IMG/VR virus record: IMGVR_UViG_3300025141_016157
Location: 62,001-126,000 of that record
DNA from: a virus
Length of the DNA: 64,000 nt
Reading direction: 5' to 3' (one strand)
Both the position numbers and the translations under genes were made by a program. The notes beneath the pieces were generated by a model, which was given only the letters and a program-made list of their open reading frames with translations, was not told where the DNA came from and searched no databases. How positions within the stretch are numbered: position 1 is the first letter of the stretch; each line of letters opens with the position of its first letter. Shown here piece after piece: positions 26,979-35,216 of the stretch.

Positions 26979-28163
26979 ATGATTTTAGCAATTTCATCTC
27001 GAACAATAGGGTCTGATCTCAATTTAATCTTCGATGGATCAGAATGGTCATGGTCAAAGAATTTTCCGAAAGAATCTCTTCTCTGGGGTTTTGAAGACTA
27101 TAGAGATTTAAGAGATGCAGCTAGCTCACTAAAGCTAGATATTCCAGAATTTTGGAATACACCGTGGGGAAATGCTCAATCACACGTTCAAAAAAAGTTT
27201 TCATATGTAAAGTGGCAACATGCACTCCCGGTATCACAGTGGAAAGATATAGTAACAAGGCTTGTAGATCAGCTCTGGAGACATTTCTCATGTGAAGATA
27301 ACAGTTACTATGTTAGTACTCACATAAGAAATCGTAGAATCACCCAGGGACTCTCTAGGCCTATTGTATCGGACGCTCTGTGTAGGGAGAAGATAGATAG
27401 CGCAAAGAACGGAAAAAGAGGGCTTGTAGAAAGATTTTTGCCTATAGATGATGGAAAGCCAGAAAGGTCGATATACTCATTTTCAAACACAGTTACTGGT
27501 AGAATGACAATAAAAAAAGGTCCAAACATTCTTACTTTAAAAAAAGAAGATAGAAATATTCTTAAATCTAGATTTAAGAATGGAAAACTTATAGAGATAG
27601 ACCTTCAATCTGCAGAGCCAAGAGTTGCACTTTCTATGTTTGACAAACATATAGACGGAGACATATACAGTGAGATAATAAAGTCGCTTGGCATGAATAT
27701 TACAAGAGATATATCAAAAATTGCAACAATATCAGCACTCTATGGTGCATCACATCATGCTTTGTCATCACATGTTTCAAATAGCTCTGATGCAATGAAA
27801 ATCATAGATTCAGTAAAGGAGTACTTTGGAGTCAGGCATTTAGAAAAAATGATTATAGATCAACACAGTGAGAACTCGTATATTACAAATACGCATGGTA
27901 GAAAAATCTTTTCAGAATCAGCCAGCGTTAATCATTTAATACAGTCATCTACTGTAGATGTTGCATTTGATGTTTTCGAATTGATTATAGGAAAGATAAA
28001 AGAGTTGAAAATAGATGCAGTTCCAGTGTATATTATACACGATGCTATTATCTTCGATGCTAGAGAAAAAGATCTTGAAAAAATTTATAAAATATGTGAA
28101 GATGGGTTTGTATCAAAAACTGTGAAGACTAGATTTCCAGTTAAAATAAAGGAGATAGAATGA
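26979..28163 (+). CDS. Minimal family A DNA polymerase (polymerase domain only)
   Basis: This 394-aa protein carries the three polymerase motifs of family A. Motif A is EIDLQSAEPRVAL with catalytic Asp208. Motif B is R243xxxK247 with YG at 255-256. Motif C is IIHDAIIFD with Asp355. TGRMT and GPNIL before motif A also fit. It is far shorter than Pol I (928 aa in E. coli) and has no 3'-5' or 5'-3' exonuclease domain; a separate 5'-3' exonuclease lies at 32859. Motif C has Ala356 where Glu is usual, and Ile251 lies at the motif B position usually Phe/Tyr. It overlaps the HD gene by 4 nt. A DnaE-type polymerase is also encoded at 49421, so the division of labour is unknown. Confidence 0.82.
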   Translation: MILAISSRTIGSDLNLIFDGSEWSWSKNFPKESLLWGFEDYRDLRDAASSLKLDIPEFWNTPWGNAQSHVQKKFSYVKWQHALPVSQWKDIVTRLVDQLWRHFSCEDNSYYVSTHIRNRRITQGLSRPIVSDALCREKIDSAKNGKRGLVERFLPIDDGKPERSIYSFSNTVTGRMTIKKGPNILTLKKEDRNILKSRFKNGKLIEIDLQSAEPRVALSMFDKHIDGDIYSEIIKSLGMNITRDISKIATISALYGASHHALSSHVSNSSDAMKIIDSVKEYFGVRHLEKMIIDQHSENSYITNTHGRKIFSESASVNHLIQSSTVDVAFDVFELIIGKIKELKIDAVPVYIIHDAIIFDAREKDLEKIYKICEDGFVSKTVKTRFPVKIKEIE

Positions 28164-28741
28164 CCTCAAAAATAGAAGAAAAAATAAGATTAAATTGGGA
28201 AAAATACCAAATGCTATCAGAAAAACTTGGTGACGAAAATATAAATATTTTTCTTGAATTTATGGGTGAAAGGCTTGTCATGTGTCCTGCATCGCTTAAA
28301 GAAAATGAGTATAACTCAAGACCTGGTGGGCTTATTGAACATGCACTAGATGTTGCATTAGCAATGAAATCTATTAATGAAGCTTTAGACCTTGGTGTTT
28401 CAACATCATCTATTTTAAAAGTTGGTCTTTTTCATGAAGTTGGAAAGATAGGAGATGAGGAGAATTCTTGGGTAGTTGAACAAGATTCTGACTGGCATCG
28501 CGAAAAGCTTAAGCAAAATTATAAATATAATGAAAATGCTCCTAAGATGTCTATATCGCATAGAACACTATATCTACTTCAAAAATTTAATATTAATCTT
28601 ACACAAGATGAGTGGATTGCAATTCAGATTGCACCCGGATCACACTATGAAGAGAATAGGTTTTATGTCGGATCAGAACCTCCACTAGGTATCCTTTTAC
28701 AAAAAGCTAAGTCTTTAGTAATTCATCAGTCAACAAGCTAG
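28160..28741 (+). CDS. HD-domain phosphohydrolase
   Basis: This 193-aa protein has the HD-family pattern GGLIEHALDV (His61), then LFHEVGKIGD (His92-Glu93) and a later SHRTLYLLQKF. It resembles metal-dependent phosphohydrolases common in large marine phages. The canonical His-Asp doublet is His-Glu here, which may alter metal binding. The ATGA overlap with the polymerase gene indicates translational coupling and possibly a shared role in nucleotide pools or replication. The substrate is unknown. Confidence 0.75.
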   Translation: MTSKIEEKIRLNWEKYQMLSEKLGDENINIFLEFMGERLVMCPASLKENEYNSRPGGLIEHALDVALAMKSINEALDLGVSTSSILKVGLFHEVGKIGDEENSWVVEQDSDWHREKLKQNYKYNENAPKMSISHRTLYLLQKFNINLTQDEWIAIQIAPGSHYEENRFYVGSEPPLGILLQKAKSLVIHQSTS

Positions 28742-28761
28742 GAATAGAATATTTATATGAT

Positions 28762-30480
28762 ATGCCTACTAAGAAAGATAATTTTTTAAAAAGATATTTC
28801 ACACAAAGGTCTGATCTATCAGGACCAATTTCAAGATCTGGCGATGGCTTCGGTGCTGCTGGTGCTATGGGTAGTGGAGATGGGTATAAAGAAAAAATAG
28901 GAAGGGAAAAGATACCGTGGTATCTAAGCGACTTTAGAGGTCAACCATCTATGGCAGCGGACTCAGGATTCTCTTCAATAGTTATGTCAAGAGTAAATAA
29001 GGGAAGAGATGAAATTCACGATCCTAAGAGAATGTTTCCAGATCAAGATGTGAAAGATTCAGATGAGGAAGATAATTACTTATCAAGGGCTCAGCATAAA
29101 ATGAAAGAATCATCACAAAAATATTTTAATGAAAATCATATAGTAAAAAATTCCCAATATTCCCTATCAGAGTTGTCATCCCTTATGGGTGAAGATATTG
29201 ACTGGGAAAGGTTTATACCTGATCCCGTTGAAGACTTGGGATCAAGTATTTCAACAGGCATAAGTGATAACTGGAGATCATTAGTTCCCGACTCACTAGA
29301 AGATGAGGCCGAAGATGCTTACGAGTATGTATCAGATCTTTTATCACAGGCAGCCACCCAGGGAGAAGAGGCGTATGACTTACTTTCAGATAAGATAGAT
29401 ACTCTTACACAAGATTCTGAAACGTTTAGAGACGTTAAAGATATAGCAATGGAAGTCGGCAGAGACTTTATAGCACTAACTGCTGCTGGGATACCAGTAA
29501 TCGGAACACCTCTTGCCGCCGCTTATGTTTTATACAATCTATCAGAGCTAGACGAAGGGCAAGAGCAGGCAAGAAGGTCTATAGATCTACTCTTGACTAA
29601 TGGATCGTATGAAAATCTTGAAAATATGCAAAGAGTATCTGGCGATCTATTTGATGATTACATAGATCTTCTTCAGGCGTCGACATATCTTATTCCGTTT
29701 GTTGGAGTTGGAAGGGGAATTGTTGGGACAGCGGGAAAGCTTTTAAATAGAACAAAAGCTACAACAGCAACTGCTTTTTTAGGCCTAACTGGTTCAAGTG
29801 TTCTAAAGTCTGCTATAAAATCAGAAATACTGCTTAGTAATGTCTTTAAGATTGCAGCCAGGATGGCAAACTCAGACGTTGCTGACTCCCTAGGTTTAGA
29901 CAAAACTTACTTTTTTGATTCAATTGTTAAAATACCATCTACGCTAATAGTCATGGCAGATATTATAGAAGAGGCGATTAAGCAGTATGAATCATGGGAA
30001 CAGTCAGGATCACATTCACAATTTAGATTTAATCCCTCACCTCTTTCACTACAAAGAAGTGAAATTCAAAGTTCTGAAGAGAGGTTAGCAAGTGATGACT
30101 ATTTGACAGGTATCGAAGAGTGGATAAGGTCTGTTTCTAGAGACGTTACAGATTCAGTCCTGGGATCAGGACCAGATATAACAATTGAGGCAAAAAAAAT
30201 GAAAGATAATGAGAAGATATTAAGAGCATTTATTAGAGAGTCAATCTATCATACTACAAGAACTGAGCTAGAAGCAAAACCAGCCGGATGGGAGTACAGA
30301 GTACCACCCACATCAGATGAAGATGATACATCTGCAATGGGATCAGGAAAAGATCTTGTTAATTTTAAAACAGACATGGGATATGCAAGCTATCAGTCAA
30401 GACCAGAGAATATAAAAGAACAAGCGCTAAGACGAATTATTAGAAGAAAAATTAGAATTTCTGAGTCTAAAAAAAAGTAG
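28762..30480 (+). CDS. Large structural-type protein, 0-frame part of a frameshifted gene
   Basis: This 572-aa protein is unrecognised as a whole. The N-terminus is Gly/Ser-rich (RSGDGFGAAGAMGSGDGY). Residues 150-260 are acidic and helical. Two hydrophobic stretches (FIALTAAGIPVIGTPLAAAY and YLIPFVGVGRGIVG) could be membrane-active. Near the end come NEKILRAFIRESI and EQALRRIIRRKIRISESKKK. The frame stops at 30478-30480 immediately after A AAA AAG, and the -1 frame continues for 73 codons. The gene sits in a replication neighbourhood but looks virion-related. Confidence 0.68.
   Translation: MPTKKDNFLKRYFTQRSDLSGPISRSGDGFGAAGAMGSGDGYKEKIGREKIPWYLSDFRGQPSMAADSGFSSIVMSRVNKGRDEIHDPKRMFPDQDVKDSDEEDNYLSRAQHKMKESSQKYFNENHIVKNSQYSLSELSSLMGEDIDWERFIPDPVEDLGSSISTGISDNWRSLVPDSLEDEAEDAYEYVSDLLSQAATQGEEAYDLLSDKIDTLTQDSETFRDVKDIAMEVGRDFIALTAAGIPVIGTPLAAAYVLYNLSELDEGQEQARRSIDLLLTNGSYENLENMQRVSGDLFDDYIDLLQASTYLIPFVGVGRGIVGTAGKLLNRTKATTATAFLGLTGSSVLKSAIKSEILLSNVFKIAARMANSDVADSLGLDKTYFFDSIVKIPSTLIVMADIIEEAIKQYESWEQSGSHSQFRFNPSPLSLQRSEIQSSEERLASDDYLTGIEEWIRSVSRDVTDSVLGSGPDITIEAKKMKDNEKILRAFIRESIYHTTRTELEAKPAGWEYRVPPTSDEDDTSAMGSGKDLVNFKTDMGYASYQSRPENIKEQALRRIIRRKIRISESKKK
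30471..30477 (+). other. Slippery heptamer A AAA AAG for -1 ribosomal frameshifting
   Basis: In the 0 frame the codons read TCT AAA AAA AAG TAG; the heptamer 30471-30477 is A AAA AAG, the efficient E. coli dnaX type. The next 0-frame codon is the stop. A -1 shift continues as GTA GAT AGT into an open frame of 73 codons. No obvious stimulatory hairpin or upstream Shine-Dalgarno was found. The site lies within a run of eight A, so an indel error is the rival explanation. Confidence 0.6.
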
Positions 30481-30698
30481 ATAGTGATAATGAGCCTCTA
30501 GATATTGATGAAGATTGCTCAGCAGAACACATCGACGAATTTAGCTCAATAGGCGGCGGATCAATTTCCGGATACACACTTCCCCTTGGAATGAAAGGCA
30601 AGGGAAGCGCAATGGATAGTGTCTTTCCCTGGAAGAAAGTAAAAAATAAGTCACAAAGTAAGAAAAAAAGATCAAAAAAGACTTCTAAAAAATCTTGA
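30477..30698 (+). CDS. C-terminal extension in the -1 frame (frameshift product)
   Basis: These 73 codons follow the slippery site and end at TGA 30696-30698. The frame has no ATG, GTG or TTG before codon 39, so it is not a free-standing gene. It encodes an acidic part (NEPLDIDEDCSAEHIDEF), then SSIGGGSISGYTLPLG, a Gly-rich peptide I recall at the C-termini of marine phage proteins, then a Lys/Ser-rich tail. It fills most of the 315-bp gap before the SSB gene. The joined product would be about 645 aa. Confidence 0.65.
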   Translation, partial: VDSDNEPLDIDEDCSAEHIDEFSSIGGGSISGYTLPLGMKGKGSAMDSVFPWKKVKNKSQSKKKRSKKTSKKS

Positions 30699-30723
30699 AA
30701 ATATTTTCTATTTGCTGTAATAT
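30695..30723 (+). promoter_or_regulatory. Sigma70-like promoter for the SSB gene
   Basis: TTGAAA (30695-30700), 17 bp, TAATAT (30718-30723). The -35 box overlaps the stop codon of the frameshift extension. The predicted start is near 30730, giving a leader of about 66 nt rich in A, with AAAGGA before the ATG. Confidence 0.5.
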
Positions 30724-30795
30724 CATTATGCAATGGCAAATTAAACATTAAAAACTAACACATTGCAATTTAAAAACTAAAAGGAAAAAAATAAC

Positions 30796-31581
30796 ATGGC
30801 AATTGATTTTGAAGCAATTAGAAAAAAGCTTGATCGGCTTAGTGGAGCAACACGAAATAGATCGGTTATGTGGAAACCAACTGAAGGTGAAGAGCACGTC
30901 GTTCGGCTGCTTTCTTTTCCCGATAATGATGGACAACCATTTAGGGAGATGTGGTTCTACTACGGGATTGGAAACAATAGAGGACTATTGGCACCGAACC
31001 AGTTTGGAAAACCTGATCCCATTCAGGAGTTAATTACTAATCTTCGAGAGGATGGGTCAAAGGAGTCTTATGAGCTAGCAAAGAAGCTATATCCAAAGAT
31101 GAGAACATATGCGCCTGTCATTGTTCGCGGAGAAGAGGACAAAGGTGTTCAAATTTGGGGATTTGGAAAGACTGTTTACCAGGCACTTCTAGGTCTCATG
31201 CTTGATGAAGACTATGGTGATATTACAGATCCAAAGACTGGAAGAGATATAAAGGTGTCATGTGTTAAGCAGCCAGGAAGAAAGTGGGCAATGACTGAAG
31301 TTCGACCAAGAGGAAAGCAGTCAAATCTTGCGACTAGCTCCGAGAAAGCTTCAGAGTGGACTACAACTATTCCGAATCTTGATGACATTTATACATGCAA
31401 GACTTACGATGAGCTATCAAAGATTGTCAATGATTGGATCTCTGACGAAGAAGATGATGGATTCGGAAGTGATGGTCTAGATAATTCATCTAATACAACA
31501 AGTACAAGTAGCACGACAGAAGCGTCTAGCAAGTCATACAATAATTTAGACGATGCTTTTGCTGATTTGATGGATGAATAA
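30796..31581 (+). CDS. Single-stranded DNA-binding protein (gp32-like)
   Basis: This 261-aa protein has the gp32 order. A basic N-terminal helix (FEAIRKKLDRLSG) is followed by an OB-fold region containing VRLLSFPDNDGQPFREMWFY and later PVIVRGEEDKGVQIWGFGKT. A Ser/Thr linker then leads to the acidic tail NLDDAFADLMDE that recruits replication partners. T4 gp32 has a His/Cys zinc site; only two cysteines are seen here, so zinc binding looks absent. It has its own promoter and an AAAGGAAAA ribosome site, and is followed by a hairpin and then uvsX. Confidence 0.85.
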   Translation: MAIDFEAIRKKLDRLSGATRNRSVMWKPTEGEEHVVRLLSFPDNDGQPFREMWFYYGIGNNRGLLAPNQFGKPDPIQELITNLREDGSKESYELAKKLYPKMRTYAPVIVRGEEDKGVQIWGFGKTVYQALLGLMLDEDYGDITDPKTGRDIKVSCVKQPGRKWAMTEVRPRGKQSNLATSSEKASEWTTTIPNLDDIYTCKTYDELSKIVNDWISDEEDDGFGSDGLDNSSNTTSTSSTTEASSKSYNNLDDAFADLMDE

Positions 31582-31609
31582 GAAATCTTAAAATATTAGA
31601 AATATAAAT

Positions 31610-31640
31610 AAGCGGCACCAGATTTAATCTGGTGCCGCTT
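31610..31640. terminator. Strong hairpin between SSB and UvsX genes
   Basis: A perfect 14-bp stem (AAGCGGCACCAGAT / ATCTGGTGCCGCTT) with a TTA loop. No T-run follows on the plus strand, but the minus-strand side is T-rich. Its downstream edge touches the uvsX -35 box. It may limit SSB read-through or protect the SSB mRNA 3' end. Confidence 0.65.
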
Positions 31641-31668
31641 TGAACATATACTGTTTTTACTGTATATT
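31640..31668 (+). promoter_or_regulatory. Sigma70-like promoter for the uvsX gene
   Basis: TTGAAC (31640-31645), 17 bp, TATATT (31663-31668). The TTG of the -35 box opens a longer reading frame in phase with uvsX, but the predicted transcript starts near 31675. This excludes a start at 31640 and supports the ATG at 31691. Confidence 0.6.
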
Positions 31669-31690
31669 AAATCATATTTTAGAGGAAGAA

Positions 31691-32857
31691 ATGGGAAAAG
31701 ATATCATACCTGAAGATTTTACGCAAGACTTGATCAAGTCTCTAAACAAAGATCACGGTCAAAGAGTTGCATATAATTTATCAGTTGATGAATCACCTAC
31801 ACATGTAAAAAGATGGATTAGCACTGGTTCAACTCTTCTTGATTATATATGTTCGAATAGAAGAGATGGCGGTCTTCCAGAAGGAAGAATTGTTGAAATA
31901 TTTGGCCCACCATCAATTGGAAAGTCTCACATAGCAACGCAGATTGCAAGAAATACTCAAAAGCTAGGGGGCATAGTTGTTTACATTGACACGGAAAATG
32001 CAACCTCAGTAGAAAATTTGCAAATGCTTGGTGTAGACGTTTCAAAAAGGTTTGTGTATGTTGATACTCATTGTACAGAAGAGGTTTTTCAAGTTGCAGA
32101 ATCTACAATTTTAAAGGCAAAGGGAATGAACAAAGACGTTCCTATTACAATTGTATGGGATTCAGTTGCTGCTTCATCTCCAAAAGCTGAACTTATTGGT
32201 GACTACGATAAAGAGTCAATTGGGCTGCAAGCAAGGGCAATTTCAAAAGGGATGAGAAAAATAACAGGTGTTATTGGTGAGACAAATACGCTTTTTGTAA
32301 TTTTAAATCAAATAAGAACAAAGATAGGTGTTATGTTTGGAGATCCTCATACTACTCCGGGTGGTAAAGCTATACCATTTCATGCATCAACAAGAATTAA
32401 ACTTGGAGCAGGGCAGCAGATTAAAGATGGGGATGACGTTATAGGAATTAATGTCTCTGCGAAAACAATTAAAAATAAAGTAGCACCACCGTTTAGGAAA
32501 GTTAATTTTGAAATTCATTTTGGTGTAGGAATAAAAGAACATGAGCAAGTGTTTGACCTGCTAAGAAAAAACGGACCAGAGGAAATAGACGGAAATAAAA
32601 TTGAAGTATCAGGAACGGGCGGATGGAAAAACTTGAGTGTATGTAATTTATCAACTGGAGAAATTCTAGTTGATAAAAAGTTTAGAAAGGCAGAATTTGA
32701 CACGATTCTTTCGTGCCCAGACCATTCAAATTATCTAAATGATTTAATTGAGGTTGCTATGGTTAAAAAGTTTAATACTTCACCAGACATAGATGTTGAA
32801 TCACTTAGTGAAATGGAAGCAGTTGCAATAGAATTGGAAATGGCCGATCTCAAATAG
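31691..32857 (+). CDS. uvsX: RecA/UvsX-like recombinase
   Basis: This 388-aa strand-exchange ATPase has a Walker A FGPPSIGKSH (about 71-80), VVYIDTENA, a Walker B-like PITIVWDSVAA, and RecA-type NQIRTKIGVMFGDPHTTPGG, the L2-like region. The end is acidic. The start was chosen at 31691 because GAGGAAG lies just upstream and the in-phase TTG at 31640 belongs to the promoter. The exonuclease gene follows after one base. It acts in recombination-dependent replication with the SSB encoded upstream. Confidence 0.88.
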   Translation: MGKDIIPEDFTQDLIKSLNKDHGQRVAYNLSVDESPTHVKRWISTGSTLLDYICSNRRDGGLPEGRIVEIFGPPSIGKSHIATQIARNTQKLGGIVVYIDTENATSVENLQMLGVDVSKRFVYVDTHCTEEVFQVAESTILKAKGMNKDVPITIVWDSVAASSPKAELIGDYDKESIGLQARAISKGMRKITGVIGETNTLFVILNQIRTKIGVMFGDPHTTPGGKAIPFHASTRIKLGAGQQIKDGDDVIGINVSAKTIKNKVAPPFRKVNFEIHFGVGIKEHEQVFDLLRKNGPEEIDGNKIEVSGTGGWKNLSVCNLSTGEILVDKKFRKAEFDTILSCPDHSNYLNDLIEVAMVKKFNTSPDIDVESLSEMEAVAIELEMADLK

Positions 32858-32858
32858 A

Positions 32859-33806
32859 ATGGACACATGTATAATTGTTGACGGATTAAACTTATTTACT
32901 AGACACTTTGTTGCAAATCCATCTACAAATCAGAACGGAGAGAGTGTAGGTGGTATTACTGGTACCGTCACTGCTATATCAAGACTTTCGGAAAGATTTA
33001 GCCCAGACAGAATTGTAGTCGTATGGGAATCTGGTGGGTCCTCGAGAAAGCGTGCAATTTTTCCAAACTATAAGTCAGGTAGAAGACCGCAAAGGCTTAA
33101 TAGATACTACGGTGATGACATACCCGACACAGTTGAAAATAGAGACAACCAGTTAGAAATTCTAATATCAATTTTAAGAAATATGCCCATAGTTCAGATA
33201 TACATTCCAGACTGCGAAGCAGATGATGTCATCGGGTATCTTTCAAAGTATACACTAAGAGAAATGAGAAAAGTAATTGTTTCATCAGATAAGGATTTTT
33301 ATCAGCTTTTAGACAAGAATACATTAATTTACTCACCTACATGGAAAAAGTTTGTTTCTTTTAAACAAGTTAGAGAAAAATTTGAAATATCTGCACAGAA
33401 TTTCTGTCTTGGAAAATCAATATGCGGCGACGTGTCAGATAATATTGACGGAATCAAAGGCGCAGGATTTAAAACTGTTGCAAAAAGGTTTCCAAGATTT
33501 AGGGAGGAAAATTTTTTTACAATTTCTGAACTTATGGCTGAGTGTAGCAGGAAGATAGAAAGTGGCTCTAAGGTTAAGATATACAAGTCGATAATTGAAA
33601 ATGAAGATGTCATAAGGCGAAACTGGAAATTAATTAATCTTGACACTAACAATTTATCACACAGCCAAATTGCTAAAATAGTAAATTCAATTGATACTTT
33701 TAGCCCTACACGAAATAAAATGAATATATTGAAAATTTTTAAAAATCACGCAATTCAAAATATTGACGTAGATAGATTTTTTTTATCAATGAAATTACTC
33801 AAATAA
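32859..33806 (+). CDS. 5'-3' exonuclease / flap endonuclease (FEN family)
   Basis: This 315-aa protein matches the Pol I N-terminal/T4 RNase H nuclease fold. Acidic metal ligands appear in IIVDGLNLFTRHF (Asp8), DCEADDVIGYL and VSSDKDFYQLL. A helix-hairpin-helix follows (GDVSDNIDGIKGAGFKTVAK). It should remove RNA primers and flaps. The polymerase part of a Pol I-like enzyme is a separate gene at 26979, so the two activities are split. It is tightly packed between uvsX and the helicase. Confidence 0.87.
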   Translation: MDTCIIVDGLNLFTRHFVANPSTNQNGESVGGITGTVTAISRLSERFSPDRIVVVWESGGSSRKRAIFPNYKSGRRPQRLNRYYGDDIPDTVENRDNQLEILISILRNMPIVQIYIPDCEADDVIGYLSKYTLREMRKVIVSSDKDFYQLLDKNTLIYSPTWKKFVSFKQVREKFEISAQNFCLGKSICGDVSDNIDGIKGAGFKTVAKRFPRFREENFFTISELMAECSRKIESGSKVKIYKSIIENEDVIRRNWKLINLDTNNLSHSQIAKIVNSIDTFSPTRNKMNILKIFKNHAIQNIDVDRFFLSMKLLK

Positions 33807-33816
33807 GAGAAGGATA

Positions 33817-35187
33817 ATGAGCGAAGAAGCATACTTTGGAAAGTACGGAAAATCATTTCAGGAAAAAATATTTCAAGCATTTATAGCTGACTCCAACTGG
33901 GCAGCACAAATGATAGAGATAATGACTCCTACATATTTTGAAAAAGAATATTTGAAATATCTTACTAGTAAATATTTCTCCTATTATGAAAAATACAAGT
34001 GTTTTCCTACACTTCCACTTCTTGTAACGATAGTAAGAGATGATCTAAGAGAGGGAAATGATGTAATATTGAGAGATCAAATAGTAGAATTTCTGCACAG
34101 GGTAAAAACAAACCCAGATGTAGGAGATCTTTGCTTTGTAAAAGAGAAGTCTCTTGATTTTTGCAAAAAACAGTCTCTGAAAGATGCACTTGAACAAGCT
34201 GTTGACCTAATTGCAACTGAAAAATATGATTCAGTTGTCACTCTTATGAAAGAAGCTATATCAAAGGGTACACCTGCAACACTTGGTCACGACTTCTTTA
34301 ATGAATATGAAACTAGATTTACAAAGATAACAAGATCTACATGTCCGACAGGCCTAGCACAGATAGATAAAAAAGATATTTTAAACGGCGGTCTTGGTCG
34401 AGGGGAAATTGGTGTCATTACAGCACCAACCGGAGTGGGAAAATCACACTTTCTTGTTCACGTCGGATGTGAGGCGCTAAAGGTTGGGAAAAATGTAATA
34501 CATTACACATTTGAATTATCTGAAAGAGCTGTTGGGATAAGATATGACTCAAATCTTTGTAATATTCCCAGTAATGATATTGTTGAAAGAAAGGATGAGG
34601 TTATAAAGAACTACAAAGATAGTGATTTAGGCAGGCTAATCATTAAAGAATATCCAACGGGATCTGCAACCGTTATGACAATTAGAAATCATATTGAAAA
34701 GCTTCTATTGAAAGGTTTTGTACCAAGCCTGATAGTCATTGATTACGCAGACATTATGAGATCATCAAGGTCTTATGACTCTTTGCGACACGAGTTAAAA
34801 CTAGTATATGAAGAATTGAGAAATCTTGCAATGGATATGAACCTTCCAGTATGGACTGCTTCTCAGGCAAACAGAGAGGCATCAAATGCATCCGTTGTCG
34901 GTCTAGAGAATATGTCAGAAGCATATGGAAAAGCAATGGTTGCAGATGTTGTTCTTTCAATATCAAGAAAGCCAATGGAAAAAGCAACAGGCGAAGGAAG
35001 GCTTTTCATAGCAAAGAACAGGGCAGGAAGAGATGGAATACTATTTCCAATTTATCTCGACACGTCAATGTCAAAGCTTAGAATTGTTCAAGATTCTTCT
35101 GAGATGTCACTTTCTGATGTAGTAAAGTCAGATGAGTCAGATATGAAGAATCTTTTAAAGAAAAAATGGAGACAGGTCAATTCTTAG
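33817..35187 (+). CDS. Replicative DNA helicase (DnaB/gp41-like)
   Basis: This 456-aa RecA-fold helicase has Walker A ITAPTGVGKSHF (near residues 203-214), NVIHYTFELSE (motif 1a), Walker B LIVIDYADIM, and WTASQANREA carrying the Gln sensor. The N-terminal helical domain (about residues 1-170) is the oligomerisation part. Its length is near T4 gp41 (475 aa). It should unwind DNA 5'-3' at the fork. No primase gene is visible in the window. The ribosome site is GAGAAGGA. Confidence 0.85.
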   Translation: MSEEAYFGKYGKSFQEKIFQAFIADSNWAAQMIEIMTPTYFEKEYLKYLTSKYFSYYEKYKCFPTLPLLVTIVRDDLREGNDVILRDQIVEFLHRVKTNPDVGDLCFVKEKSLDFCKKQSLKDALEQAVDLIATEKYDSVVTLMKEAISKGTPATLGHDFFNEYETRFTKITRSTCPTGLAQIDKKDILNGGLGRGEIGVITAPTGVGKSHFLVHVGCEALKVGKNVIHYTFELSERAVGIRYDSNLCNIPSNDIVERKDEVIKNYKDSDLGRLIIKEYPTGSATVMTIRNHIEKLLLKGFVPSLIVIDYADIMRSSRSYDSLRHELKLVYEELRNLAMDMNLPVWTASQANREASNASVVGLENMSEAYGKAMVADVVLSISRKPMEKATGEGRLFIAKNRAGRDGILFPIYLDTSMSKLRIVQDSSEMSLSDVVKSDESDMKNLLKKKWRQVNS

Positions 35188-35216
35188 GTGTAATATTGAC
35201 TTAAAGGAAAAAATCA

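Noticed and set aside
26979-28741. Z-genome (2-aminoadenine) system, suggested by an adjacent Pol A-like gene and HD hydrolase
   Set aside because: No PurZ-like gene is in the window, the polymerase lacks the exonuclease domain, and the HD doublet is HE; the evidence is not enough.
31603-31610. TATAAATA, an exact T4 late promoter -10 box
   Set aside because: It points straight into a strong hairpin 1 bp downstream and no gene starts there; read as AT-rich lead-in of the hairpin instead.
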